From Verrucomicrobia bacterium SCGC AAA164-M04 (GTDB lineage: Bacteria; Verrucomicrobiota; Verrucomicrobiae; Verrucomicrobiales; Akkermansiaceae), in NCBI GenBank assembly GCA_000383735.1, contig KB912124.1:24456-88455 (forward strand): a stretch of DNA of 64,000 nucleotides, given 5' to 3'. The translations under genes and the position numbers were made by a program. This document shows, one piece after another, positions 9,271-18,661 of this stretch (the stretch's first letter is position 1; the number at the start of each line of letters is the position of its first letter). The notes under the pieces are model-generated. The model had not been told where the DNA came from. It did not search any database and worked only from the letters and a program-made list of their open reading frames with translations.

Positions 9271-11739
9271 GTGAAACCTTTCTTTCTCTTAATTCTGCTA
9301 AGTTCACACTCTTTTGGAGAGGAGAATGACTTGTTGGAGTTTAAAGAGTGGATCAAACCCTTCCTTTCCGAGAATTGCGTTCGTTGTCATGGCGAGAAAA
9401 AACAGAAGGCGGATTTCACGGTCCACGATATCGATGGATTGATTACGAACGGGAAGGATGTTGAACGTTGGGAGAAGATTCTTGAGATGGTGAGCTTGGG
9501 AGACATGCCTCCGGAGGATGAAAATCAGCCTTCGGAAGTTGAGAAAAGTAGGGCGCAGGGGTGGATCGCGGGCGAGTTGGCCAAGATCGGCCGGGGACAT
9601 GATCCATCCAAGTTGGCGTTGCCTCATCAAGCCAATCGGGTTGATCATGACGATCTTTTCAGCGGGGAGTTCAAAGGTCCGGCCTTCTCCCCCCCGAGGA
9701 TGTGGCGGAAGAGTCCGCAAATCTATTCTCGTTTTGCCAGTGAGATGAGGGTGAAGCTATCCCAGCCACTCCTCGGATTGGGGGGTAAGGGGATTCAGGA
9801 TTACGCGAGCCTGGTTGCTGATGAGTCGACGATAAAGACGATGATGAGGAACAGCAATTTGGTGGCCGAGCACATGGTGTCGCCGGAGAGGTCGCACATA
9901 AATCGCTTTCTTAATGGCTTCTTCAAGGAAGGAGCGGAGCCGCCAACCGAGGAGGGCGTCGAGCGGGCCTTGGTGGAGTTGTTCAAGCAGATCTACCAGC
10001 GCGAGCCGACACCGGAGGACCGAACGAGGTACATCGAGGGGCTTTTTGAAAAGAACCGCCAATTGGGTGGGCTTTCCCTAGGATTTCGCTCGTTGATCAT
10101 GGGAATACTCATGTCGCAGGAGTTTGTTTTTCGAATGGAAGTCGGGCTCGGGGAAGAACTACCGGACGGGCGTCGTATTTTAAGTCCGCTGGAGTTAGCT
10201 TACGCTGTGTCTTATGCTTTATATGATAAGCCGGATCAAGACCTGTTGAAAGCAGCACGAGAGGGACAATTGCAATCCCGTCAGGATGTCGAGAGGGAAG
10301 TTAGAAAGAGGTTGAATTATCCCGACGACGAGAAACGTTACTGGAATTACCCTATGTATCATCGATGGGGAGAAGATTATTACCATTTTCGTCCTCGTGA
10401 GCTGCGCTTTTTCCAGGAATTTTTCGGATACCCGGCGGTCGCTGATGTTTTTAAAGATCGCGAGCGGGCTGGGTTTCATCATGCCAACCGTTTAAGGAAA
10501 GATGCCGACATGTTTGTGCTTGGTATTCTTGAGAAAGATCAAGATGTCTTTGGTCAGCTGCTGACATCAAATCATTATCCGGTGGATTACTTGAAGGATG
10601 GGAGGGGTATTAAAAAATTACAGGAGGAACCGGATGAAAGGCACAATAGAAAGCTTAGAGAGCAGTATAGTGATACTGAATGGGCGTCTGTTTTGAAATC
10701 AGGGAAGTGGCCTGGCATACGAAGTAATCATGTTGAGGCCTATAATTTGAATCGTGATGCTGCTCGTGCAACCCGTCGTGGCGTAGGAGAATCGATCGTC
10801 TTCCCAAAAAATCAGCGTGCGGGAATGTTAACCCATCCAGCTTGGTTGGTGGCGCATAGTTCCAACCTTGAGAATGATCCCATTCGCCGGGGGAAATGGA
10901 TTAGGGAGCATCTCCTCGCTGATTTAGTTCCTGAAGTGCCAATTGCGGTCGACGCTAAGGTTCCAGAGGATTCTCACCGAACCTTAAGGCAGAGAATGAA
11001 CGTGGTAAGGCCGGAGAAGTGTTGGCGTTGTCATCGACAGATGAATCCTCTGGGTGAGGTCTTTGAATCTTATGATGATTTTGGGAGATTTCGACAAGTG
11101 ATCGTATTAGGTGATGCTGAAAAGTTTTTTAAGAAGAGACGAAAGTTTGTGAACGACAAGCAAAGGAATGAAGTAGAACTAAAGCGTTGGCTGAAGTTGG
11201 ATCGTTCGGGTAGACAGAAGAAAGTCGAGGAGGCAGAGGCAAAGCTTGCTGAGCTTGAGAAGCCTAATAAAGGCGTGAATAATTATCCGGCTCTCTTGAG
11301 TCGCTACGAAAAAGATTTAAAGCGTTGGACGGGGGAGCGCAAAAAGTGGCAGGAGATGACGGATGAAAAGTGGAAGAAAGAGGTGAATCGCTTTCGCCAT
11401 CGTTTAGCTGAGCTTAAGGAGCCGATTCCGGAGTCCTCCGTCCCGGTAGATGCTTCAGGAGAGCTCCGGGGGACGGGGAACCCAGAACTTGATGGGGCGG
11501 TCGATGATGCGATCGATCTAGTCAATCGACTGGCAAAGTCTGCACGAGTTCGTCAGTCTTTTGTGCGCCATGCCTTTCGCTTCTGGATGGGACGGAACGA
11601 AACTTTGAATGACTCACCCACTTTAATTGCTGCTGACGATGCCTATACAAAAAATGGCGGAAGTTTTAAGGAGCTTCTGGTGTCACTCTTAACATCAGAT
11701 TCATTCCTCTATCGTAAAGAACTTAAATTTAAAAACTGA
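9271..11739 (+). CDS. DUF1587/DUF1592/DUF1588/DUF1585 cytochrome-like protein with charged insert
   Basis: 822 residues from a GTG start, with a signal peptide (about 1-16). A cytochrome domain has CVRCH at 36-40, followed by a DUF1587-like region (NRVDHDDLFSGEFKGPAFSP), DUF1592 (YQREPTPEDRTRYIEG; SLIMGILMSQEFVFRME), DUF1588 (RAGMLTHPAWLVAHS) with a second motif CWRCH at 584-588 and the usual NPLGEVFESYDDFGRFR, and C-terminal DUF1585 (FVRHAFRFWMGRNE; LLVSLLTSDSFLYR). Between DUF1588 and DUF1585, at roughly 615-715, lies a strongly charged, probably coiled-coil segment rich in Lys, Glu and Trp that I do not expect in the family. Its stop overlaps the next start by one base (TGATG). Confidence 0.85.
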   Translation: MKPFFLLILLSSHSFGEENDLLEFKEWIKPFLSENCVRCHGEKKQKADFTVHDIDGLITNGKDVERWEKILEMVSLGDMPPEDENQPSEVEKSRAQGWIAGELAKIGRGHDPSKLALPHQANRVDHDDLFSGEFKGPAFSPPRMWRKSPQIYSRFASEMRVKLSQPLLGLGGKGIQDYASLVADESTIKTMMRNSNLVAEHMVSPERSHINRFLNGFFKEGAEPPTEEGVERALVELFKQIYQREPTPEDRTRYIEGLFEKNRQLGGLSLGFRSLIMGILMSQEFVFRMEVGLGEELPDGRRILSPLELAYAVSYALYDKPDQDLLKAAREGQLQSRQDVEREVRKRLNYPDDEKRYWNYPMYHRWGEDYYHFRPRELRFFQEFFGYPAVADVFKDRERAGFHHANRLRKDADMFVLGILEKDQDVFGQLLTSNHYPVDYLKDGRGIKKLQEEPDERHNRKLREQYSDTEWASVLKSGKWPGIRSNHVEAYNLNRDAARATRRGVGESIVFPKNQRAGMLTHPAWLVAHSSNLENDPIRRGKWIREHLLADLVPEVPIAVDAKVPEDSHRTLRQRMNVVRPEKCWRCHRQMNPLGEVFESYDDFGRFRQVIVLGDAEKFFKKRRKFVNDKQRNEVELKRWLKLDRSGRQKKVEEAEAKLAELEKPNKGVNNYPALLSRYEKDLKRWTGERKKWQEMTDEKWKKEVNRFRHRLAELKEPIPESSVPVDASGELRGTGNPELDGAVDDAIDLVNRLAKSARVRQSFVRHAFRFWMGRNETLNDSPTLIAADDAYTKNGGSFKELLVSLLTSDSFLYRKELKFKN

Positions 11740-13142
11740 TGGTTACTCGCCGAGATTTTCTTCGTAATATTGGCGCTGGTTCGCTTGCTCTGGCTCCATT
11801 CATGAACCACTTGCGTGCCGACGCTGCTGGTCGTGTGGCGGGACTGCCCAAGCGGTTTGTTTTCGTGGTGAGAGGAAACGGATTGAGACCGTATGGGGTA
11901 GTTCCTAAAGGCCTAGAAGAGTTCGGTGCCGATCGGCTGAACCTTAATCGATTGGTGGATCGGTCTTTGATGGATCTTGAACTGAATGAAAGTATGAAGT
12001 CACTTGAGCCATTTAAGGATCAGCTGGCCATTATTCAGGGGCTTTCGAGTAAGATTTGCAAAGGACCACACGGTGGACATTTTGGTGTTTTGGGAGCATA
12101 TTCCTCTGGTGATCATGCGCCTCCTAGGAGAGAGACGCTTGATGCGGCGTTTGCGAAAAAGTTTCCGAGTATCTTTCCTCATTTGGCATTTCACATTGGA
12201 ACAAAGAAAGATGAGCTTTTTCGATATCTCGATATTTCGGCACAGGGGAAAAATACAAGGACTCCGGCCTACGCTTCTGCGATGCTAGCTTACAAAGAGG
12301 TTTTTGGCACTGTTATGACTGGTGATAATGCCAAGGTAGAAGAAATGGCCCACCAAAATCTTATGGATTTTCTAGTTGATGACGTGAAGCGAACCAAGAA
12401 GACGCTCAACTCGAAGGAAAAGGAAAAGCTTGATCATTATTTGAATGGCTTCGAATCTCTCCGGGATCGTCAGGTGAAGCTCAACACGATGGGCGATTCC
12501 CTGGCTCAGATGGCTCCTAAGCTCGACGATAAGTTTACTTCGGCAATCGAGACTCATCGGCTAGAGGCGCACTTTGATCTGGCTGCTTCGTCACTCATTA
12601 CAGGGTTAACAAATGTGGTTACGATCCGAGCGGATCAACTGGAGGTGCGCTACCAAGGTTTTGACCACGCGCGCATGAAGGAAATTTCTGTGCACGAAAT
12701 TGGTCATACTGCTGACATTGAGGGAACAGAGGATCGATTTGAGTCCAACTGGGAAGAGGGTCGCGAGATGAGATCCAAGATTAGGACTTTCCAGATGGAG
12801 TTAATTGCGGGACTCGCTGGGAAGCTCAAGGCTGTTCCAGAGGGCGATGGAACAATGCTCGATAATACCGTGATTGTTTTCTTGAGCGATGCAGGGAGCC
12901 AACATCACACAGGCTATGAAAATATGCCTCTGATTATGTTGGGAAATATGAATGGAGCGTTTAAGACCGGAAGGTATCTTCATTATCCACATTACAACCA
13001 AAGCGGTCATCGGGTATTGGCAAATTTTCTCATGAGCCTGCAGCATGCTGCCGGAATGTTGGTGGATGATTATGGAGATCGCGACCTAGGTTTGAGCGAG
13101 ATTATTGATCAGAGTGGGCCGCTAACTGAGCTTATGGTTTAA
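11739..13142 (+). CDS. Tat-exported DUF1552 protein
   Basis: 467 residues, beginning VTRRDFLRNIGAGSLALAP, a twin-arginine leader with Arg4-Arg5. The rest matches the DUF1552 family, related in fold to DUF1501: FVFVVRGNGLRPYGVVP, SLEPFKDQLAIIQGLSSK, HGGHFGVLGAYSSGD and TVIVFLSDAGSQHHTGY. DUF1552 proteins are the usual partners of DUF1592/DUF1588-type cytochromes, as here. The start overlaps the upstream stop by one base, so translation is probably coupled. It ends the four-gene operon. Biochemical function is unknown. Confidence 0.88.
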   Translation: MVTRRDFLRNIGAGSLALAPFMNHLRADAAGRVAGLPKRFVFVVRGNGLRPYGVVPKGLEEFGADRLNLNRLVDRSLMDLELNESMKSLEPFKDQLAIIQGLSSKICKGPHGGHFGVLGAYSSGDHAPPRRETLDAAFAKKFPSIFPHLAFHIGTKKDELFRYLDISAQGKNTRTPAYASAMLAYKEVFGTVMTGDNAKVEEMAHQNLMDFLVDDVKRTKKTLNSKEKEKLDHYLNGFESLRDRQVKLNTMGDSLAQMAPKLDDKFTSAIETHRLEAHFDLAASSLITGLTNVVTIRADQLEVRYQGFDHARMKEISVHEIGHTADIEGTEDRFESNWEEGREMRSKIRTFQMELIAGLAGKLKAVPEGDGTMLDNTVIVFLSDAGSQHHTGYENMPLIMLGNMNGAFKTGRYLHYPHYNQSGHRVLANFLMSLQHAAGMLVDDYGDRDLGLSEIIDQSGPLTELMV

Positions 13143-13189
13143 TTTTTCGATGGCTTGCCGGAAATGCGTTGGCGGGTTAAATCATCTCT

Positions 13190-14281
13190 GTGGCACGGAT
13201 TATGGTCGGACTTTCAGGCGGGGTTGATTCCTCGGCAGCCGCTGCTTTGTTGGTAGAACAAGGACACGAGGTCGTGGGTGGCTACATGAAGAATTGGATT
13301 AATGAAGAAGGCTTGCCTGGCGATTGTCCCTGGGAAAGTGATCTTGAAGATGCTCATCTTGTTGCGAAAAAACTGGGGATTGAGTTTCGAGTGATTGACC
13401 TAATTGATCAGTATCGTGAGCGGATCGTGAACTATTTGCTCGAGGGATATCGCGACGGAGTAACGCCCAATCCGGATGTCATGTGTAATCGTGAAATGAA
13501 GTTTGGCGTGTTTTTGGACTATGCCTTAGAGCAGGGATTTGAGGCTGTCGGCACCGGGCACTATGCTCGGAGACGTATCCGTAAAGACGGCTCAGTGGAT
13601 CTTTTGCGAGGGGCAGATCCTAACAAAGATCAGTCATATTTTTTGGCGATGATGACGCAGTATCAGGCGAAACATGCTCTTTTTCCAGCAGGCGAGATGT
13701 TGAAGCCAGAAGTGCGCGAAGTGGCGCGGCGATTTGATTTACCCACGGCTGAAAAAAAGGACTCCCAAGGGATTTGCTTTATAGGAAACATCAAGATGAG
13801 TGATTTTTTACGTCATCACGTCTCCGATTGCCCGGGGGAGATCGTCGATCTAGATGGTAAGGTGAAGGGGCGACATGATGGGTTACACCTTTATACCTTG
13901 GGGCAACGCAAAGGGCATGGAGTGGCGTCCCCGAGGTCTGGGATGGCTTATGTCGTGGTGGGTAAAAACGCGGAGAAGAATCAATTGATCGTCGGTTGGG
14001 ACGAGCCTGCAACGAGTGAGCTTTATGCTGAGACTTGCACCGTTGGATCACTTTCGTGGATTAACGAGGCGGTGCCAGGGGGCAGGGCGGAAGTTCAACC
14101 TAGATATCGGGCGAAGAGCGAGGCGGTTGAGGTAAGAGAGATTGAGGGAGGTAAATTAGCCTTGTCGTTCACAAGACATCAACGAGCTCTGACACCGGGG
14201 CAAATATGCGCCTTTTATGAAGGCGGAAGATTACTGGGTGGGGGAGTGTTTGAGAAGGTGGGTGATCTCATCGAGTCTTAA
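13190..14281 (+). CDS. mnmA: tRNA-specific 2-thiouridylase MnmA
   Basis: 363 residues. MnmA uses ATP and persulfide sulfur to make 2-thiouridine at position 34 of tRNA Lys, Glu and Gln. The PP-loop is GLSGGVDSS (about 8-16). The two catalytic cysteines are C99 (DVMCNREMKFG) and C196 (GICFIGN), with DQSYFL between them. The C-terminal beta-barrel part contains HDGLHLYTLGQRKG. The start is GTG at 13190; an ATG at 13202 is possible but would sit very close to the PP-loop strand. Length is normal. It is probably a separate unit 47 bp after the cytochrome operon. Confidence 0.95.
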   Translation: MARIMVGLSGGVDSSAAAALLVEQGHEVVGGYMKNWINEEGLPGDCPWESDLEDAHLVAKKLGIEFRVIDLIDQYRERIVNYLLEGYRDGVTPNPDVMCNREMKFGVFLDYALEQGFEAVGTGHYARRRIRKDGSVDLLRGADPNKDQSYFLAMMTQYQAKHALFPAGEMLKPEVREVARRFDLPTAEKKDSQGICFIGNIKMSDFLRHHVSDCPGEIVDLDGKVKGRHDGLHLYTLGQRKGHGVASPRSGMAYVVVGKNAEKNQLIVGWDEPATSELYAETCTVGSLSWINEAVPGGRAEVQPRYRAKSEAVEVREIEGGKLALSFTRHQRALTPGQICAFYEGGRLLGGGVFEKVGDLIES

Positions 14282-14379
14282 GTTGGCTGGGGGTGGTTGA
14301 AGCCTGAATTTTAGCAATATCGATTGAGATGATGGCATGAAGATGAATTATCGATTTTCAAAAGAGGGAAGGTTGGATC

Positions 14380-16854
14380 ATGGTCACATTTGTGAACGAT
14401 GATTTAGGGGAGCCCCGAAGGCGAGAATGGGTGTCATTCTGGTCTTTGATCGGAATGCAATCGACAAATGCCTTCAATGATAGCTTCACCAAGTTTATCT
14501 TAATCCCGCTGGGGATGGGGTTGGCGTCAATGGGCCTTGCGCCGAGTAGGGTGGAACATCTCTTTGCACTTTTAGCGATCCTTCCCTTCATTTTATTTGC
14601 CCCGATAGCTGGGTGGTTGGGTGATCGCTTTTCGAAGAGTCTAATTATTAGACTTTCATCTTGGTTTCAGTTGTTGGTGCTTCTTTTAATGGGTTGTGGG
14701 TTGTGGCTAGGGTCGCGGCAGGAGGCCGCTTCGTGGCCACTTTACGTGGTCATGTTTGCTTTCTTTTTGTTGGCGATGCAGTCGGCTCTTTTAAGTCCCT
14801 CGAAAATGGGAGTGGTAAAAGAGTTGGTTGGAAGTGAAAGGCTGGGCTTTGCCAACGGAGTGATGGAAGGATCTGTTGTCTTGATGATTCTATTAGGGCA
14901 AATTATTGGAGGGTTTTGGTATGATGCCTGGGGTTTGCAAAACGGGCTTACTCCATGGATTGCGGCGATGATTCCAGTTTTATGGATTTTGATTGGAGCT
15001 GTTTTATCTCTTTGTTTTTCCCATATGATCCAGAAGACGAAATCTCAATCGAGTGAGACTTTTTCGTGGGCGATGACGGTTAGGCATTTCGGGGATTTAC
15101 GGGAACTAAGAAAAAACGAGGCTTTGTGGCGTTGCGCTTTGGGTATTGCTTTTTTTTGGTGCTTTGGAGGTTTTCTTCAAATGTTATTGATTCAGATCGC
15201 CGCGGATCGGTGGGGCAGCTTGGAAGGATTGGGCGTAGGGGCAGCGATTCTTTGGATACCAGTCGTAGTAGGAATTGTGGTCGGAAGTTTGCTTGCTAGT
15301 TGGATTTGTAATCGTCGAAATGAACTGGGGCTAATTGTGATTGGCGGGGCTTTGATGTGCTTATCCACTGGGTTTCTAGCGATCTTTCAAATGGGGGCGA
15401 TTTCGTTCTTGTTACTTGTTTTAACCGGTTTTGGAGGAGCTCTTTATTTGGTTCCTTTGAATGTTTTTTTGCAAGATCAGGCTCCTGAAAATCAGCGAGG
15501 GATGGTGCTGTCAGCTTCTAATTTGTGTATCAACCTTGGTTTGGTTCTAGCGGTGGGGATCCAATTCTTCCTGTCGTTTCTGGGGGTTCCCTTTTGTCTC
15601 CAATTTATTTTAATGTCTGGGATTTGCGGTTGGGCGACAGTTCATATTATGCGCTTGTTACCAAAAGATTTCATTCGCCTAGTGTTTTTAGGGATCTTTC
15701 GTTCGGTTTACAAAATTCGGGCGCTTGGAGTGGATCACATTCCGAAAGAAGGAGGGGTCCTGATGGTGCCAAACCATCTGAGTTACATTGATGCTTTTGT
15801 GTTGTCTGCGGCTTGCCCGAGGCCGATACGGTTTGTCCTTTTCGCAGATTGCTTCAAGAGTAAGTGGGTCGGTGGATTTGCTCGGCTTTTTGATGCGGTG
15901 GCAATTTCTCCAAGCAAAGCGCGGGATGGAATTCGGATCACGGCAAATGCGCTAAAGGAAGGAGCGGTTGTCTGTGTGTTTGCGGAGGGCCAGCTTTCTC
16001 GAACAGGGGCGCTTTGTGAGATTAAACGTGGTTATCAGATGATGGCAAAGAAAGGGAATGCGGAGGTTATGCCAGCATATATGGATGGGCTCTGGGGCTC
16101 GATGTGGTCATTTTCGGAAGGCAATTTCCTTAGAAAGCCTCCTCAGATTTTACGCTACGGAGTGACCGTGGCTTTTGGTCCGCCGATCCCGTGGAAGGTT
16201 GATATTGGAGATGCACTGCGTGGCTTGTCGGTAAAGACTGCGGCAGACCGGGAAGGCAGGCTTTTCGCTAGGGAGAACTGTGAACCGGAGATTTCTGGTG
16301 ATTTGCCACGGGGCTGGACCGAGATGAGAGATCGTTGCTTTGGAAAGGACGAAGTGGGACGCGGAATGAGAATTAATGCAAATCAGTTGAGCCAAGTGCA
16401 TATGGCTCATCGTCGGACACGCCTACTCGTTGAATGGTTACCCGAGGACGATTTAAGTGGTATTTTGGGTGTACTTTGGCCGCTCAGTGTTGGGGCAACG
16501 GTTTCTCTTGCTGATGGTTTGAGCGATGCCGCAATTTTGGCGAAAGTGTCACGGGAGAGAATTGATTCTGTGGCGCTTCGCGGAGTGGTGGGGCGGGATG
16601 ACTTGGTGAGGCATTTGCGGAGAAAAAAAGTGATTGTATGGAGCTTTGACGAGCTGGGTTTGAGCGACGGAAATTACTACGGCTGTTTGGTTGAAAATGG
16701 TCGGGTTGCAAGCTTTGCGAGGCCTAATCCGGATTATGAAACGACGACGATGCTCTCTCAGAGTGGCTGGCGCGAGGGGACGCGCGGAAAGTTGCTGCCA
16801 GGTTGGGAGGCAGGGGAATTTGGTCCGTTAGACGAGGAGGGTTTCATTTTGTAG
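14380..16854 (+). CDS. MFS (LplT-like) - PlsC acyltransferase fusion with degenerate ligase tail
   Basis: 824 residues. Residues 1 to about 440 are a major-facilitator domain with about 12 membrane segments (opening WSLIGMQSTNAFNDSFTKF), like lysophospholipid flippase LplT. Residues about 445-640 are a PlsC-type acyltransferase with the HX4D motif NHLSYID (near 465) and FAEGQLSRTG. In the full family (Aas-like) a roughly 450-residue AMP-dependent acyl-ACP ligase follows. Here only about 170 residues remain, with ligase-like fragments (VLWPLSVGATVSLADG; GEFGPLDEEGFIL), no ATP-binding STG-KG loop and no C-terminal catalytic-lysine subdomain, ending in TAG TAA. It probably takes up and reacylates lysophospholipid. 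A good ribosome site (GAGGGAAGG) precedes the ATG. Confidence 0.88.
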   Translation: MVTFVNDDLGEPRRREWVSFWSLIGMQSTNAFNDSFTKFILIPLGMGLASMGLAPSRVEHLFALLAILPFILFAPIAGWLGDRFSKSLIIRLSSWFQLLVLLLMGCGLWLGSRQEAASWPLYVVMFAFFLLAMQSALLSPSKMGVVKELVGSERLGFANGVMEGSVVLMILLGQIIGGFWYDAWGLQNGLTPWIAAMIPVLWILIGAVLSLCFSHMIQKTKSQSSETFSWAMTVRHFGDLRELRKNEALWRCALGIAFFWCFGGFLQMLLIQIAADRWGSLEGLGVGAAILWIPVVVGIVVGSLLASWICNRRNELGLIVIGGALMCLSTGFLAIFQMGAISFLLLVLTGFGGALYLVPLNVFLQDQAPENQRGMVLSASNLCINLGLVLAVGIQFFLSFLGVPFCLQFILMSGICGWATVHIMRLLPKDFIRLVFLGIFRSVYKIRALGVDHIPKEGGVLMVPNHLSYIDAFVLSAACPRPIRFVLFADCFKSKWVGGFARLFDAVAISPSKARDGIRITANALKEGAVVCVFAEGQLSRTGALCEIKRGYQMMAKKGNAEVMPAYMDGLWGSMWSFSEGNFLRKPPQILRYGVTVAFGPPIPWKVDIGDALRGLSVKTAADREGRLFARENCEPEISGDLPRGWTEMRDRCFGKDEVGRGMRINANQLSQVHMAHRRTRLLVEWLPEDDLSGILGVLWPLSVGATVSLADGLSDAAILAKVSRERIDSVALRGVVGRDDLVRHLRRKKVIVWSFDELGLSDGNYYGCLVENGRVASFARPNPDYETTTMLSQSGWREGTRGKLLPGWEAGEFGPLDEEGFIL

Positions 16855-16901
16855 TAAAGCGACGGGTTGACATTGGGAGGGGGACGGTATTGGTTCCCGC
16901 C

Positions 16902-17501
16902 ATGCAAGATCACGATCAGGAAACTGAAGTCGTTGAGGAAGACGTCGCAGCGACCGAAGAAATTGTTGAAGAGAATGAAAATGAGGAGGTTCCTGAACAG
17001 GAGGTTCCTGAGGTTCCCTTGACTCCAGAAGCTGAGGCGATGAAGTGGAAGGAAGCGGCGATTCGTTCGGCAGCCGATCTGGATAATTATCGTAAGCGGA
17101 TGGCCCGCGAGCGTTCCGAGGATTTGCGATTTGCACGATCCGGTTTAATCGAGGAGCTGCTTCCGATTTTTGATAATTTTTCAATGGGTCTGCAGATGGC
17201 GGAGCAGGAACAAGATTCAATGATCTACAAAGGGATGGCCATGGTGAAAGGGCAGCTTGATGATTTTCTTTCTGCGCAAGGTGTCAAAGAGGTTGCTGCT
17301 GAGGGGGTTTTTGATCCCAATTATCATGAAGCGGTAGCCGAAGAGAAAAAGGAGGGTGCCGAGGCGGGAGAGATTCTTTTTGTAAAGCGTAAGGGCTATA
17401 TACTGCATGATCGCTTGTTACGGGCAGCAGCGGTTATTGTGGCAAAGGGTGGGGAGCAATCTGCCGAGGAGGGTGCTGAAAACGAGGGGGGAGCTGAGTA
17501 A
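16902..17501 (+). CDS. grpE: Nucleotide exchange factor GrpE
   Basis: 199 residues from the ATG at 16902; the frame is open upstream but the extra residues are not GrpE-like. GrpE releases ADP from DnaK. Residues 1-45 are acidic and probably disordered, followed by the long dimerisation helix and core ([26 protein letters not shown]) and the C-terminal signature ([25 protein letters not shown]). The stop TAA shares its last base with the dnaJ start, so the two are translationally coupled. dnaK is not in the window. Confidence 0.95.
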   Translation: MQDHDQETEVVEEDVAATEEIVEENENEEVPEQEVPEVPLTPEAEAMKWKEAAIRSAADLDNYRKRMARERSEDLRFARSGLIEELLPIFDNFSMGLQMAEQEQDSMIYKGMAMVKGQLDDFLSAQGVKEVAAEGVFDPNYHEAVAEEKKEGAEAGEILFVKRKGYILHDRLLRAAAVIVAKGGEQSAEEGAENEGGAE

Positions 17502-18653
17502 TGGCTGAGCGGGATTATTACGAGGTGCTGGGGGTTTCTCGAGATGCCTCCCAAGGCGATATCAAAAAGTCTTATCGCAAGTTGGCGATGAAACATCATC
17601 CGGATCAGAATCCGGATGATCCGAAGGCTGAAGAAAAATTTAAAGAGATTGGCGAGGCCTACGAGGTGATCAGTGATGAGGAAAAACGGTCTGCCTATGA
17701 TCGCTATGGTCACGCTGCTTTCAAGAGTGGTGGCGGAGGTGGCGGCGGACGTGGAGGGTTCCACGACCCGATGGATATTTTCAGTCAAGTCTTCGGTGGA
17801 GGAGGTGGTGGAAGTATGTTCGATGATCTCTTTGGCGGTGGGGGAGGTCGTCGCCGAGATCGATCAGGGAAGAAACGTGGAAGTGATTTGAGATATGATC
17901 TTGAAATCACACTGGAGGAGGCAGCCGAAGGTGTGGAGAAGGAGCTTGAGATCGAAAAGTATGCGAGTTGCGTAAAGTGTTCTGGTTCAGGATCCAAATC
18001 GGGCAGTGCTGGTACGAATACCTGTAGCACATGTGGCGGACGTGGTGTAGTAGGCCAACAACGTGGAATTTTCATTCAGCAGGCGACTTGCCCTGATTGT
18101 CGGGGTGCTGGCCAGAATATTGCTGATCCTTGCGGGGATTGTGGTGGTGATGGTCGCAAGCAAGCGCCCGAGCGGGTGATCATTCGAATTCCGGCTGGAG
18201 TTGATGATGGGACTCGACTTCGTTCAACCGGTAAAGGTGATGCGGGGATGCGGGGGGGGGGCGGCAGGAGATCTGTACGTGTTTCTGCATTTGCGTGATC
18301 ATGATGTCTTTCAGCGCGACGGTGATGATCTTTATTGTGAGGTGCCCTTACCATTTTCAACAGCGGCTCTGGGAGGCGAATTGGAAGTGCCAACTTTGAC
18401 GGGGAGTGCAACCATGAAGGTGCCTGCCGGCACGCAAGGTGGAACGACCTTCCGTCTTCGTGATCGAGGAATGCCTGCTTTAAATGGACGAGGGAAAGGT
18501 GATCTTCATGTCGAGGTTCAGGTAGAAGTTCCCACTAGACTCAACTCCGATCAGCGTGAGAGGTTGGTGGCTTTTACTGAGTCGATCGGCGAGAAGAATT
18601 CACCGGTTCAAGAGTCGTTTTTTGAAAAGGCAAAACGCTTCTTCGATAGCTAG
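17501..18653 (+). CDS. dnaJ: Chaperone DnaJ, interrupted by a one-base frameshift in a G10 run
   Basis: DnaJ delivers substrates to DnaK and stimulates its ATPase. The first frame (17501-18298) carries the J domain with HPD at 33-35, a Gly/Phe-rich region (about 76-130) and four CxxCxGxG zinc repeats between C157 and about 218. At 18252-18261 there is a run of ten G. The DnaJ reading then continues in another frame as [15 protein letters not shown] through the substrate-binding domain to 18653. Nine G would restore one 383-residue protein of normal length reading [12 protein letters not shown] sequencing error, a real mutation or slippage are all possible. It is coupled to grpE. Confidence 0.93.
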
Positions 18654-18661
18654 CCAGCAAG

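Noticed and set aside
16803..16901. Longer N-terminus for GrpE
   Set aside because: The extra 33 residues are not GrpE-like and overlap the end of the MFS-acyltransferase gene.
18252..18261. Programmed frameshift in dnaJ as the preferred explanation
   Set aside because: No slippery heptamer with a stimulatory structure was identified, and a similar one-G excess in metH makes homopolymer error more likely.
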